Source: Chromatiales bacterium (GTDB lineage: Bacteria; Pseudomonadota; Gammaproteobacteria; UBA6429; Thiohalophilaceae). From it: a DNA stretch of 64,000 nt. Each line of letters begins with the position of its first letter. Position 1 is the first letter of the stretch. Shown one piece after another: positions 19,377-28,000 of this stretch. The stretch covers positions 62,001 to 126,000 of the forward strand of contig JALVOC010000054.1 in assembly GCA_027032075.1 (NCBI GenBank). The letters run 5' to 3'. Both the position numbers and the translations under genes were made by a program. The notes beneath the pieces are model-generated. The model made no database searches, was not told the origin of the DNA, and saw only the letters and a list, made by a program, of their open reading frames with translations.

Positions 19377-20297
19377 TCACCCGGCATGGTGGTTTTCCAG
19401 CACTTCTTCTATCAGGGTAACCGAATCATCCAGAGCGGCCGTCATCAATTCATAGCAGGGGGTGTTTTCCACCACTTTTGTGACCATTTCCAGACCGGCC
19501 TTGTTGTGTGCAAGCGGGTTAAGGGCGTTGGGGTATAGCCGAAGAGCGGCTTCGGGCTTTTCTATCCTGCGAATGAAGGGCCGCTTGTTATGCGGTGAAT
19601 AGCGGGTGAAAAAAACCATAGAGATTTTCAGCGGTTGCCTTACCAGGCGGATGCTGGCAATGCTGGTGGGTATATGGTGTGCCCGCCGGGTGGCAACGGT
19701 ATTGTCGGGATACCCATAGGGTGGTGGTGGTTCGGACTTCAGGCAGAGGGCGTGCGGGTAGGGCTGGACAGCCAGCGTTGCGGGATCCAGCGGTGCCATC
19801 TCGTCACTTAAATAGCCGAAACCATGATGTAACAAGGCCCAGCTCAGGGTCGATTTGCCGGCACCGGGCGGGCCGGTGAGGATAAAGGCGTTTTGCCGGT
19901 GTTCCAGTGCAGCGGCGTGTAGAAAAAACAAATCCTGGCGCAGCCGTTGCAGTTTGATGGTGATTTCCTTTTCAAACCAATAGAGGAATTCACCCGCTGA
20001 ATTCGTGTGGCGCGGGGTGTGCTGTTCTTCCTGCAGTGAGTAGTTGCCGCTTTGCGGGTCGAAACCGGCTTCGAAGCAGAGGTCGGCATCAGGGTATCGT
20101 GATCCAGCCTTCTCAATCACGAAAGCGTGGTAGATTGTTTTCAATACTTCGTATATTTTTGCATGCTGGCACAGCACGCTGATGTGTTTGTTAAAAATGA
20201 CCAGATTCAGCGTTTGCAAAACAGTATTCCCGCATGCCGGTGTGAAGAGGTGTTTGTCCCAATTGTTCGTCCTGCAATGCAGCCGAAGTTGGATCAT
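19377..20297 (-). CDS. HPr-kinase-like protein (HprK-related kinase A type)
   Basis: 306 residues. A short N-terminal domain is followed by an HprK-like P-loop kinase fold: F-L-H-A-A-A-L-E at about 125-132, Walker A G-P-P-G-A-G-K-S-T at 142-150, and an acidic segment Y-L-S-D-E-M-A-P-L-D near 162-171. True HprK phosphorylates HPr serine. The related A-type kinases are found beside PqqD-like proteins in peptide or polysaccharide loci, and their target is unknown. Here it follows two tiny peptide genes and a pqqD-like gene on the same strand. No ribosome site is evident before the ATG, and an in-frame stop occurs 11 codons upstream, so the start is constrained. Confidence 0.82.
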   Translation of the reverse strand: MIQLRLHCRTNNWDKHLFTPACGNTVLQTLNLVIFNKHISVLCQHAKIYEVLKTIYHAFVIEKAGSRYPDADLCFEAGFDPQSGNYSLQEEQHTPRHTNSAGEFLYWFEKEITIKLQRLRQDLFFLHAAALEHRQNAFILTGPPGAGKSTLSWALLHHGFGYLSDEMAPLDPATLAVQPYPHALCLKSEPPPPYGYPDNTVATRRAHHIPTSIASIRLVRQPLKISMVFFTRYSPHNKRPFIRRIEKPEAALRLYPNALNPLAHNKAGLEMVTKVVENTPCYELMTAALDDSVTLIEEVLENHHAG

Positions 20298-20439
20298 ACA
20301 ACATCGGAAATGTGATCCGCACCTTGATTACCTGAAGGAATGGAACAAGGCAGATCGCCGGCCGCGCACCTGTTTCCGTGTGTCGCAATGGTGTTTTTTC
20401 AGGGGGGGTAGAGGAGGGAATTACTTCGCAGAAAACACT

Positions 20440-20466
20440 CTTCAACAGGACACCATCCTGTTGAAG
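20440..20466 (-). terminator. Hairpin between peptide gene and HprK-like gene
   Basis: CTTCAACAGGA and TCCTGTTGAAG form a perfect 11-bp stem with a five-base loop. On the minus strand it is followed by GTGTTTTCTG, a weak U-rich tail. It lies in the 242-base gap after the first peptide gene, so it may partly terminate or stabilise the short peptide messages while letting some transcripts reach the kinase gene. Confidence 0.55.
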
Positions 20467-20539
20467 GGGAAAGATTATCCGGCGGGTTTATACTTACTAT
20501 CGGACGATTCAGCTGTTCCGCGCCGGGATTGCTGATTTA

Positions 20540-20755
20540 TCAATAGCGCCTGTCTCTTCTGTGGGGCATATCACCGCGACCACCACCGTGACCGCCACCT
20601 CGCTTGTAAACCCTGTCGTCACCGCCGTTGTACCCGGAACCGGCAGAGGCAAAGGAAGGCAGTGCAGTCAGCGTCACAACCACAGGTGCGATATAGGCCA
20701 GCTTTTTCACGAACTCTCTTCGTGATTCCTGACATGTTTTGTTTTCATCTGACAT
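20540..20755 (-). CDS. Small secreted or precursor peptide with twin-arginine leader and Gly/Arg/His-rich tail
   Basis: 71 residues. The ATG at 20755 follows a near-perfect AAGGAGGT site; an upstream in-frame codon at 20773 is not needed. Residues 9-18 are Q-E-S-R-R-E-F-V-K-K, matching the Tat signal S-R-R-x-F-x-K. A hydrophobic stretch ends in S-F-A-S-A (34-38), a possible signal-peptidase site. The remaining 33 residues are rich in Gly, Arg, Asp and His (for example G-G-G-H-G-G-G-R-G-D) with three Tyr. The first 41 residues are almost identical to those of the neighbouring 51-residue peptide, while the tails are unrelated. This is the pattern of a conserved leader with variable cores. Function is unknown. 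Confidence 0.8.
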   Translation of the reverse strand: MSDENKTCQESRREFVKKLAYIAPVVVTLTALPSFASAGSGYNGGDDRVYKRGGGHGGGRGDMPHRRDRRY

Positions 20756-20862
20756 TTTGAACCTCCTTATCAAACAGTTCCACAGGGTATTGCCTCAACA
20801 TACGTTTCCTTATCTGCCTTATATCGCCTCTGGTTGTTTGAAATAGTCACTCACATTCCTTT

Positions 20863-21018
20863 CTATGGAGTGTCTCCTGGCGCAGTGTCCCCTGAACCGG
20901 CGGAGGCAAACGAAGGCAGCGCCGTGAGTGTCACTACCGCAGGTGCGATATAAGCCATCTTTTTGACAAACTCTCTTCGTGATTCCTGAGTGACTTTCTT
21001 GTTTTCAGTATCCGCCAT
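20863..21018 (-). CDS. Small secreted or precursor peptide with twin-arginine leader, short acidic tail
   Basis: 51 residues. The ATG at 21018 has an AAGGAG site upstream and the stop is TAG at 20863-20865. The leader carries Q-E-S-R-R-E-F-V-K-K-M-A-Y-I-A-P and ends in F-A-S-A like its paralogue; only two of 35 aligned positions there differ. The tail after F-A-S-A is just G-S-G-D-T-A-P-G-D-T-P. It lies 15 bases downstream of the pqqD-like gene. The gene duplication is visible at DNA level over about 100 bases. Confidence 0.78.
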   Translation of the reverse strand: MADTENKKVTQESRREFVKKMAYIAPAVVTLTALPSFASAGSGDTAPGDTP

Positions 21019-21033
21019 TCTGGTTCTCCTTCT

Positions 21034-21294
21034 TCACACTGGTGATATCAGATTTTTCTCGGAAAACTCTTCCAGCAGTTTTTTTACATCGCGTTTTGCG
21101 ACATCCGGCGCTACTTCATATTTTTCGGTTACGCGTGCAGCGATTTGTTCCAGGCCTGATTGCCCGTCGATACAGGACCAAATCAGACTGGCGATGGCGT
21201 TGAGCTGGTGTATTTGCTCGTTTTCACGATCGAGCACCAGTAATTCGCCATCCACCTCCTGCACAACAACGCCGGATTTAACTTGGTAATACAT
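21034..21294 (-). CDS. PqqD-like peptide-binding chaperone
   Basis: 86 residues. The family pattern is clear: a short beta region (V-V-Q-E-V-D-G-E-L-L-V-L-D), then H-Q-L-N-A-I-A-S-L-I-W-S-C-I-D-G and helices ending in L-L-E-E-F-S-E-K-N-L-I. PqqD domains bind leader peptides of ribosomally made, modified peptides and present them to enzymes. NCBI naming recognises PqqD proteins of an 'HPr-rel-A system' that accompany HprK-related kinases, and this gene fits that pair. It is first in the minus-strand set and is followed by both leader-bearing peptides, its natural candidate clients. Confidence 0.85.
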   Translation of the reverse strand: MYYQVKSGVVVQEVDGELLVLDRENEQIHQLNAIASLIWSCIDGQSGLEQIAARVTEKYEVAPDVAKRDVKKLLEEFSEKNLISPV

Positions 21295-21644
21295 TCACTC
21301 TTTCCACTCTTATTATAGTAATTAAACTTTGTTCCATATATATATCAAATGTGTGATATTCAGTAAGAAACAACGAGTTTAGTTTTATGACTAATTACCT
21401 AATACCAACAGCATATTCGTTTAAAATTCGTGTTTCCGGCAGATAGATGCCATAGTAAACCATAAAGGGAATTTCTATGAAGTGCATTTACTTATTTTAT
21501 GCCGCGGCGCCGGCTATACAACACTCTCATTTTCCGTGGCTGGCGTTGCGTGCCGGAAAACGTTCGAATAACCTGGTAATTTTGTACTATGCCCATCAGA
21601 ATATTTTCCATATAAAACAATAAATTAATACTGTTTTTCTCCAA
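21295..21644. other. AT-rich divergent intergenic region with a possible 48-residue reading frame
   Basis: 350 bases between the pqqD-like gene and the nucleotidyltransferase gene. A perfect minus-strand TATAAT lies at 21312-21317, but it is so close to the pqqD ATG that I am not sure it is used. A plus-strand frame at 21477-21623 (48 codons plus stop) follows AAGGGA at a workable distance and begins M-K-C-I-Y-L-F-Y-A-A. I see no homology for it and do not call it a gene. Confidence 0.35.
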
Positions 21645-22763
21645 ATGGAGCCACTTATAAAGCAAATTTTACGTGCAGCGGCATCCGGCAGGACACTTAG
21701 CTGGGAAGCGGGCATGGTAGCGGCATTGCCCTGGGTGATACGCAACTGTCTGGGGCCGATGTTGTGTCATGTGAGCGGAAATGGGGGAGAGCATTCTCCC
21801 TGTGCGCAGCATGAACCGCTCAGAGGGGCGGAGCTGAGCGCAAAAGTCATCTCGAAAACATTGACGGCTGCAATGGAGGAAATTCTGGATGCCTGTGTCT
21901 CCCGGGTCGAAAGGATTGTTTTGTTGAAAGGTATTTCCATCTCGAGCCAGTATTATCCTTTGCCGCATTTGCGCCCGATGCGCGACATCGACTTCCTGGT
22001 GGAGGAAAAAGACCTGGCAGTGACGGAAAAAATTCTTGCCGGGTTGGGTTATCAGCGGCGTTCAAAGAATCCGGAGAGTTTCTACCGCAACATGCACCAC
22101 AGCATGCCGTTTTTCCATCCGCGCAACAATGTGTGGGTGGAAGTACACACTGACATTTTCCCGCCGGGCAGTCCTCTCATCCAGGGCGCGGTTTTCAGCC
22201 GGGAGAATCTTGTCGCCAATTATGTTTCGGGCAGTTTCAATGGCAGGGAGGTTTGCCGCCTCTCTGCCGAAATGCAGTTGCTGTATACGATTGGGCACTG
22301 GGGATTCGAGTATAAAACGCTTGGTGGTTGCGTGGCCCTGTTTGACGTGGTTTACCTGTTGCAGAACGAGCATCAACTGGATTGGGACCGCATCCTGGGC
22401 TGGCTGGATACCCGCAGCATTACCGCTTTGGTGTTGTTGTGTCTGGGTTACCTGCAGGCAAATCAAATCATCGAAATCGAGGGTGATATCATTCGCAAAC
22501 TCAAATCCCGCATGCCGGCAAGTTATGCTTACAGTCTGGCGATATTGCATTCCATTATCGAAAAACATTATCTGGCGGGTGTGCCATACGGCAGGCTGAT
22601 GACGGTGAACAATGTCGCCATTCAATGGCGCACGCTGCTGCAGGATCGCTCCCCGTTGCTGAATCTGTTATCGATTCCGCTTAACATCCTGTTTCCGCCC
22701 AAGGCAGAAAAACGTTTCAATCCCGTTTTTCAGTTTCAGCGGATAAAAAACATTTTCAAATAA
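21645..22763 (+). CDS. Nucleotidyltransferase family protein (NTP_transf_5-like)
   Basis: 372 residues. The central motif L-L-K-G, followed by R-P-M-R-D-I-D-F-L-V, is the signature of uncharacterised nucleotidyltransferases (PF14907 type): the D-x-D pair would bind metal and nucleotide. A later W-V-E-V-H-T-D segment supplies a third acidic position. Such proteins recur in polysaccharide and peptide-modification loci together with HprK-like and PqqD-like genes, and that context is seen here. The substrate is unknown. The ATG lacks a clear ribosome site; a later Met at residue 23 is an alternative. Confidence 0.78.
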   Translation: MEPLIKQILRAAASGRTLSWEAGMVAALPWVIRNCLGPMLCHVSGNGGEHSPCAQHEPLRGAELSAKVISKTLTAAMEEILDACVSRVERIVLLKGISISSQYYPLPHLRPMRDIDFLVEEKDLAVTEKILAGLGYQRRSKNPESFYRNMHHSMPFFHPRNNVWVEVHTDIFPPGSPLIQGAVFSRENLVANYVSGSFNGREVCRLSAEMQLLYTIGHWGFEYKTLGGCVALFDVVYLLQNEHQLDWDRILGWLDTRSITALVLLCLGYLQANQIIEIEGDIIRKLKSRMPASYAYSLAILHSIIEKHYLAGVPYGRLMTVNNVAIQWRTLLQDRSPLLNLLSIPLNILFPPKAEKRFNPVFQFQRIKNIFK

Positions 22764-22802
22764 GTTGCAGGCATGAAGTGAGGCACTGTTTATCTGCCGG
22801 AA

Positions 22803-24014
22803 TCATGCCTCGAGTGCGGGTTTCAATATCGCATAGACTTCATCTGCCTGAATCACCTGCAAGCAGACATTGTCGCTACAGGGTGTCTTGCGGTGATTGC
22901 CGGCACTCACGCAGGGGGAGCAGGCGAGCCCCGCATAGATGGGGGTGCTGTTGCCGAGAGAGCCATAGAGTTTGGGGGTCTCCGGCCCGAAGATAACAAA
23001 GGTTTTGAGATCGGTTACCGAGGAAAAATGGCCCGGTCCGGAATCATTGGTCAGCATCAGGGTTGCGATACTGTATAGCGCCGGCAGTTCCAGCAGGCGC
23101 AGTTTGCCGGCAAAATTGATGCAGCGTTCCTCCCCGACATGCCTCTTGAGTGCCTCGGCTTCCTCCCGTTCGCCAGGTGCGCCAGTGATCAGGATCAGGA
23201 CATCGTCATGGTCCCGCAGTATCGCCTGCATCACTTCCACGTAGCGTTGCGGCAGCCAGCGGCGTTGTGGCAGCAGCTCACTCGCATTCGGGTTGATGAG
23301 CACGATACGATGGGTTTGTGGTGTATAAGCAGGATATTCGGCCTTGATTTTCTCACGCATTGCCGCCTGTTGTTCGGCTGATATCTCCGCCTTTGCCAGG
23401 AGGGTTTCTTCGTCACGGATACGTGTTTTCGAATAGGGAAGTTCCGCTTTTTCGCTCAAGAGTGCGTTTACCAGTGCAATGAAGTTTTTGCTGATGTGGA
23501 TATGGGGGTTGTAGGCAACACGATGGGTGAGCATTTCGCCCCGGTAGAGGCCTTCGTTATGAAAAGCGTGATAGCCGACACGCCGGCTGGCACCGCTCAG
23601 GCCGCTTAACAGGGCGGTAAAACGGGAAAACAGTTCCAGATCGATTACCGCGTCGATCCGCTGTTTTCGCGTCCAGAAAAAAAACCGCAGGGTGTCCAGC
23701 GCAAGTGGCAGCAGGCCGTCTTCCCGGATGGTAAAGACATTTTCTTCCGCAACAGTGCCGAGCAGGCGCAGGCTGGCCGCATTTTTTCTGAAGATCACAA
23801 AGTAGAGTTCGGCGCCTTCTTTTTGCAGTTTGCGCATTGCCGGATCAACCAGAATGGCACTGCCCATCTCCGACAGTTCGATCAGCAGCACTTTGCGGGG
23901 TTTCCCGCTGGCGGGACGCCGCCAGAGGTCGAGCAGCCGCAGCAGCAGGGTGGCCAGGAAGCAGAGTGGCACCCCGGCGAGGTGATCGATGCGGCGCATG
24001 GTATCGACTTTCAT
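22803..24014 (-). CDS. Glycosyltransferase family 9 protein (heptosyltransferase-like)
   Basis: 403 residues. The GT9 fold is recognisable: K-V-L-L-I-E-L-S-E-M-G-S-A-I at the start of the first Rossmann domain, I-N-P-N-A-S in the middle, and the nucleotide-sugar-binding region L-T-N-D-S-G-P-G-H-F-S, then V-I-F-G-P-E-T-P. Classical heptosyltransferases have G-D-x-L; here it is E-M-G-S-A, so the sugar may differ. Several cysteines cluster near the C terminus (C-S-P-C, then C-S-D-N-V-C), as in many GT9 members. It is the last gene of a four-gene envelope operon, three bases after the upstream stop. Confidence 0.85.
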   Translation of the reverse strand: MKVDTMRRIDHLAGVPLCFLATLLLRLLDLWRRPASGKPRKVLLIELSEMGSAILVDPAMRKLQKEGAELYFVIFRKNAASLRLLGTVAEENVFTIREDGLLPLALDTLRFFFWTRKQRIDAVIDLELFSRFTALLSGLSGASRRVGYHAFHNEGLYRGEMLTHRVAYNPHIHISKNFIALVNALLSEKAELPYSKTRIRDEETLLAKAEISAEQQAAMREKIKAEYPAYTPQTHRIVLINPNASELLPQRRWLPQRYVEVMQAILRDHDDVLILITGAPGEREEAEALKRHVGEERCINFAGKLRLLELPALYSIATLMLTNDSGPGHFSSVTDLKTFVIFGPETPKLYGSLGNSTPIYAGLACSPCVSAGNHRKTPCSDNVCLQVIQADEVYAILKPALEA

Positions 24015-24017
24015 CTT

Positions 24018-24977
24018 TTATTCCGTATCCAGGTTGTGGCTGTTGCCGGGGGTGTGCCGTTTGCCGGCAAGATAGATCTGCAGGCCGGGCAGACTGGCGA
24101 TGATCAGAATGATGCCGTACAGAATGGACATGGACAAGACGGTTGCCTTGTCCGCGCCGATGAGGGTGAACAAACCGATCAGCGCGCCTTCACGCACCCC
24201 CCATCCTGCCAGCGAGATCGGGATCAGTGTCAGCAGAATGGCCGGCGGAACAATCACGATATAGATCAACAGATCATACTCCAGGCCGACACTGTGACCG
24301 ATGGTAAAGATATTCATCATCGAAAGCAGATGAATGGTGACCCCCAGTCCCATTTGCTTGCTGCTGGCAGCGACGCCGTGCATGATTTTCATCAGCGCGG
24401 AAGATATCCTGAGAAAGTAGCGGCTGAGACGCCACCGTTCGAACCACTTCAGTTTATGGATAAATATCAGCGTGATGAATCCCACTATGCCGGAAACAAT
24501 CAGGAGGGTGAGCAGACTATGCAGGCCTTGCGGTAAGACATCGGGGGCGAGCAGGTTTGCCAGCAGATTCAGGATCAGCAGGCCGGTCAGGCCCAGCACC
24601 CGATCGATAAACACACCGGTAAAGGCGTCACGCTTGCGAAAGCCGGTGCCCGCCACATCGAGCACGCGGATGGCATCCCCGCCGATACTGGTGGGCAGAC
24701 CCTGATTGAAAAATGTGCCCTTGAAATAACTCTTCACATAAAAGAGCGGTGACTGGCCAAAATCAAGCTGGTGCATCACCAGGTACCAGCGGTAGCCGGC
24801 CAGTAAAGTGCTGAGCAGCTGAAAGACCACCGCCAACGCCAGCCAGCCAGGGTTGGCCCGAAGGATGACCTGCAGCACCCCTTGCAGATCGATATTGCGG
24901 AAGATGAGCAGCAGGATCCCCACGGTGATCACCACGCGGATTGTCGCACCCCAGTAATGACGGGTTGCCTTACTCAT
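24018..24977 (-). CDS. Lysylphosphatidylglycerol synthase-like transmembrane (flippase-like) protein
   Basis: 319 residues with about eight membrane helices and the family's conserved segments: G-Y-R-W-Y-L, F-F-N-Q-G-L-P-T-S-I-G-G-D-A-I-R, D-R-V-L-G-L, and P-I-S-L-A-G-W-G-V-R-E-G. Members lacking the synthase domain are thought to move or channel lipids or lipid-linked sugars. It overlaps the PAP2 gene by eight bases. Context suggests a role in moving or remodelling a lipid-linked sugar. Confidence 0.85.
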   Translation of the reverse strand: MSKATRHYWGATIRVVITVGILLLIFRNIDLQGVLQVILRANPGWLALAVVFQLLSTLLAGYRWYLVMHQLDFGQSPLFYVKSYFKGTFFNQGLPTSIGGDAIRVLDVAGTGFRKRDAFTGVFIDRVLGLTGLLILNLLANLLAPDVLPQGLHSLLTLLIVSGIVGFITLIFIHKLKWFERWRLSRYFLRISSALMKIMHGVAASSKQMGLGVTIHLLSMMNIFTIGHSVGLEYDLLIYIVIVPPAILLTLIPISLAGWGVREGALIGLFTLIGADKATVLSMSILYGIILIIASLPGLQIYLAGKRHTPGNSHNLDTE

Positions 24978-25758
24978 GCGCGGCCCCCGGAAGAAACAGT
25001 TTTTTCAGGGCCGGCAAGGCGAGTCCCAGGCAAACCAGCGGTGTGATGATTTCCAGCAGCCGGGCTTCGGCGTCGCCGCTCTTGTGCAGGAACACCAGGT
25101 AGAATACGGTGAAGACAAGAAGCAGGGCGCAACCACGCTGGACGGCCAGCCCCTCGCCGGAGATGCGGCCGGCCAGCGCCACCCCGGCCAGTGCGGCGAT
25201 CCATCCCACCAGCATGCCGCCGGCGATGTCCATCGGCCAATGGGCGCCGATGGCGATGCGTGACAGGCCGATGAGGGTGGCGAACAGCAGCATGCCGACA
25301 CGCACGCGCGGACTGAAATCCAGTTGTGCCACCACGCCGGCGAGGGCGAAGCCTGCCGCCGTATGGCCGGAAGGGAAAGAGAGGGCGCCAAAGCGGTTGC
25401 CGATTTGATGGAACTGCCCGGCCGCCAGCACGCTCGGTGGGCGATCGATCATGAACAGCTCCTTGCCGCCGTTGATCAATACCGCAGCAATCAGTCCCGC
25501 CAGCAGTCCACTCCAGATCAGATCCGGCCGGCGCCCGACAAAAGGCAGAACCAGCACCATGATCATGCCCGCATCGCCAAACAGCGTGATGTTAAGCCAG
25601 ATGCCGCCCGGCTCCAGGTAAAGTGCATGGTTCAGGGCGAGAAACAGGGGTTGGTTGAATCCTCCCGGACCAATCAGCAGCAGGGCCAGCAGCGCAAACG
25701 CCGGTACTCCCCACACCCACGGTGAGCGTAACGACAAAGATGGAATATGACTGCTCAA
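24970..25758 (-). CDS. PAP2-family membrane phosphatase
   Basis: 262 residues with several membrane helices. The three acid-phosphatase motifs are visible: K-E-L-F-M-I-D-R-P, P-S-G-H-T, and S-R-I-A-I-G-A-H-W-P-M-D. These enzymes dephosphorylate lipid phosphates, for example undecaprenyl diphosphate or phosphatidate. The start appears to be TTG, preceded by GGGGGT. Placed between a GT39-type transferase and a flippase-like protein, it probably recycles or trims the lipid carrier. Confidence 0.85.
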   Translation of the reverse strand: MSSHIPSLSLRSPWVWGVPAFALLALLLIGPGGFNQPLFLALNHALYLEPGGIWLNITLFGDAGMIMVLVLPFVGRRPDLIWSGLLAGLIAAVLINGGKELFMIDRPPSVLAAGQFHQIGNRFGALSFPSGHTAAGFALAGVVAQLDFSPRVRVGMLLFATLIGLSRIAIGAHWPMDIAGGMLVGWIAALAGVALAGRISGEGLAVQRGCALLLVFTVFYLVFLHKSGDAEARLLEIITPLVCLGLALPALKKLFLPGAAHE

Positions 25759-25761
25759 GAT

Positions 25762-27246
25762 CTACCCCCGGTAGCCATCGCAGGCAAAAAGAAGGTAGGT
25801 GGTGGCGGGTTTGTTGTTCAGCATGATCTCCACTTTGTCGCGTTGTTCGCATTTCCTGAATTTGGCGGTACCGTTGGTTTCCGGGCGATCCCGGTATTTC
25901 GGCGGCACCACCACAACGCCCCGCGCGCCTTTTTGCGGTGCGCCGTACCAGATATCGGACTGATCGAAGCGCAGATCGGTCACCTGCACCGGTACCGGGC
26001 GGGCATACCAGGCCAGACGGCTGAAAATCGACCAGTTGCCCACGAACAAAACCGGTTTCGGCCCGGGTGCCTGCCGCTGCATTTCCTCCCGCAGAACCAT
26101 CGCACGTTGCGCCGCCGCTTTCCAGCCATAGAGATCATTCAGCGGGTGCCGGTTGGGCTCGAACGGCAACCATGGCCAGGCGAGGAGTGAATGGAGTAAC
26201 AGAATGAAGACCAGCGAATACCCCGCACTCAGGTATGCGCCGATACGCACGGGACGCCGGCGCCAGTGATGGACCAGCCAGCGTGCGATCAGGGGGACAA
26301 GCGCCGCCCAGCCCAGCGCGGTCCAGTGGAGCAGGCTGTGCTCATAGCCGCTGTTCCAGCCGAACAGCAACAACACCGGCAGCGCAAAAGCCAGGGTGTA
26401 ACGCGCACCTGTTTGGCGATCACGCAAGGCGCCGATCACCGCCAGCAGGCCGAAAACAAAAATTCCGGGAGAGTAGGCGATGATCTGACCCAACTGGGAT
26501 TCCAGCAGACGTTTGAACTGCCACTCCCGTTGCGGCATGCCGTGGCCCAGCTGGTAGAGAAACGAAATCCACTCGTGCTGGACGTTCCAGTACAGCACCG
26601 GGCTGATCACCACCAGTGCGACAAATATGGCCAGCCACGGCCAGGGTGTCAGGAGTCCCCGCGTTTTGCGGAAGATCAGCACTCCGAAGATTGCCGTGGC
26701 GACCAGTGTCACTGCCGTATATTTGGCCAGCCCAGCCAGGCCGAAGAGCAGGCCGACCCCCAGCCACGCCACGGTTCCCCCGTCACGCAGGGTGCGAAAC
26801 AGCAGCCAGGCGGTGGCGATGGAGATGGGGATCAGCGGTGTATCGGGCAGCATCGCCATGGCCAGCATCTGGAAGATCACGCCGGCCTGGAATACCGCCA
26901 CGCTGACGGCGCCCAGCCAGGCGGGCTCATCGGGAAACAGATCGCGGGTCAGTCCGTACAACAGCACGCTGCTGACGGCCGACAACAGCACGGGCCAGAG
27001 GCGCAGGGCAAAATCACTGCCGGAGAAGGGCAAAATCAGCGCATTGAGCCAGCCGGCCAGCGGCGGGTGATCAAAATAGCTCCAGTCGAGGTAATAGGCG
27101 TAGAGGGCGTACTGGGCCTCGTCATTGGTCAGCTCCGGCAGGCCGATCACCAGCAGATGCAGCAGGCTGAAGCCGGCGATGAGCCACAGGGTGGCCCGCC
27201 AGGGATGTGAGGCGATATTGGCAAACACGTTGGAACCCGGTTTCAA
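25762..27246 (-). CDS. ArnT-like glycosyltransferase family 39 protein
   Basis: 494 residues with about ten membrane helices. The periplasmic catalytic loop near the N terminus is typical: E-L-T-N-D-E-A-Q-Y, then [10 protein letters not shown]. These enzymes transfer sugars from polyprenyl-phosphate donors to lipid A or proteins on the outer face of the inner membrane. It is the first gene of the operon with the PAP2 phosphatase, flippase-like protein and GT9 enzyme. The start is uncertain: TTG at 27246 or GTG at 27228. Confidence 0.85.
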   Translation of the reverse strand: MKPGSNVFANIASHPWRATLWLIAGFSLLHLLVIGLPELTNDEAQYALYAYYLDWSYFDHPPLAGWLNALILPFSGSDFALRLWPVLLSAVSSVLLYGLTRDLFPDEPAWLGAVSVAVFQAGVIFQMLAMAMLPDTPLIPISIATAWLLFRTLRDGGTVAWLGVGLLFGLAGLAKYTAVTLVATAIFGVLIFRKTRGLLTPWPWLAIFVALVVISPVLYWNVQHEWISFLYQLGHGMPQREWQFKRLLESQLGQIIAYSPGIFVFGLLAVIGALRDRQTGARYTLAFALPVLLLFGWNSGYEHSLLHWTALGWAALVPLIARWLVHHWRRRPVRIGAYLSAGYSLVFILLLHSLLAWPWLPFEPNRHPLNDLYGWKAAAQRAMVLREEMQRQAPGPKPVLFVGNWSIFSRLAWYARPVPVQVTDLRFDQSDIWYGAPQKGARGVVVVPPKYRDRPETNGTAKFRKCEQRDKVEIMLNNKPATTYLLFACDGYRG

Positions 27247-27361
27247 AGCGCGCTACTTTAGCAGAATCACCCGCCGGACGCATGGCGGTATTTTGCGTTT
27301 GGCGTGCTTCCATAGGACAATAGCCGTCTTCAGAGAGCAGCCCTTTAATAATGGTGAAGGT

Positions 27362-27928
27362 ATGAGTATCAAGTCGGACAAGTGGATCAAACGTATGGCC
27401 GAGGCGCACGGCATGATCGAGCCGTATGAGCCAGGGCAGGTGCGCGAAAATGGCAGCGGCCGGATCGTTTCCTATGGCACCTCCAGCTATGGCTATGATG
27501 TCCGTTGTGCCGATGAATTCAAGATTTTCACCAACATCAACTCGGCCATCGTCGATCCCAAGGATTTCGATCACCAGAGTTTTGTCGATTTTACAGGTGA
27601 TGTCTGCATCATCCCCCCCAACTCCTTTGCCCTGGCGCGAACCGTGGAGTATTTCCGCATTCCGCGCAGTGTGCTGACTGTCTGCCTGGGAAAATCCACC
27701 TACGCCCGTTGCGGCATCATCGTCAATGTCACTCCGCTTGAACCGGAGTGGGAAGGCCACGTCACCCTGGAGTTCTCCAACACCACCCCCTTGCCGGCAA
27801 AGATATACGCCAATGAAGGTGTCGCGCAGATGCTGTTCTTTGAGTCGGATGAAGTGTGCGATACCTCGTACAAGGATCGGGGCGGGAAATATCAGGGCCA
27901 GCAGGGAGTCACGCTGCCCAAGGCCTGA
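27362..27928 (+). CDS. dcd: dCTP deaminase
   Basis: 188 residues from the ATG at 27362 (GAAGG just upstream). It converts dCTP to dUTP for thymidylate synthesis. Family motifs: [30 protein letters not shown] with the catalytic glutamate, and a C-terminal K-Y-Q-G-Q. The reading frame is open further upstream but without homology or a ribosome site. Confidence 0.96.
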   Translation: MSIKSDKWIKRMAEAHGMIEPYEPGQVRENGSGRIVSYGTSSYGYDVRCADEFKIFTNINSAIVDPKDFDHQSFVDFTGDVCIIPPNSFALARTVEYFRIPRSVLTVCLGKSTYARCGIIVNVTPLEPEWEGHVTLEFSNTTPLPAKIYANEGVAQMLFFESDEVCDTSYKDRGGKYQGQQGVTLPKA

Positions 27929-27969
27929 GACCGTCAAGCTGTTATAAAGTACAGGCCTGTGATTTTCAG

Positions 27970-27988
27970 AGCGGGTGAATCATCCGCT
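27970..27988. terminator. Hairpin between convergent dcd and a small gene
   Basis: AGCGGGTG and CATCCGCT form an eight-base stem with one G-U pair around AAT. It lies 42 bases after dcd and 13 before the stop of the opposing gene. The T-run is short, so it is only a plausible bidirectional terminator. Confidence 0.4.
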
Positions 27989-28000
27989 TTGAAGCACTTC

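Noticed and set aside
27122-27937. 271-codon minus-strand frame opposite dcd
   Set aside because: Antisense to a clear dCTP deaminase gene.
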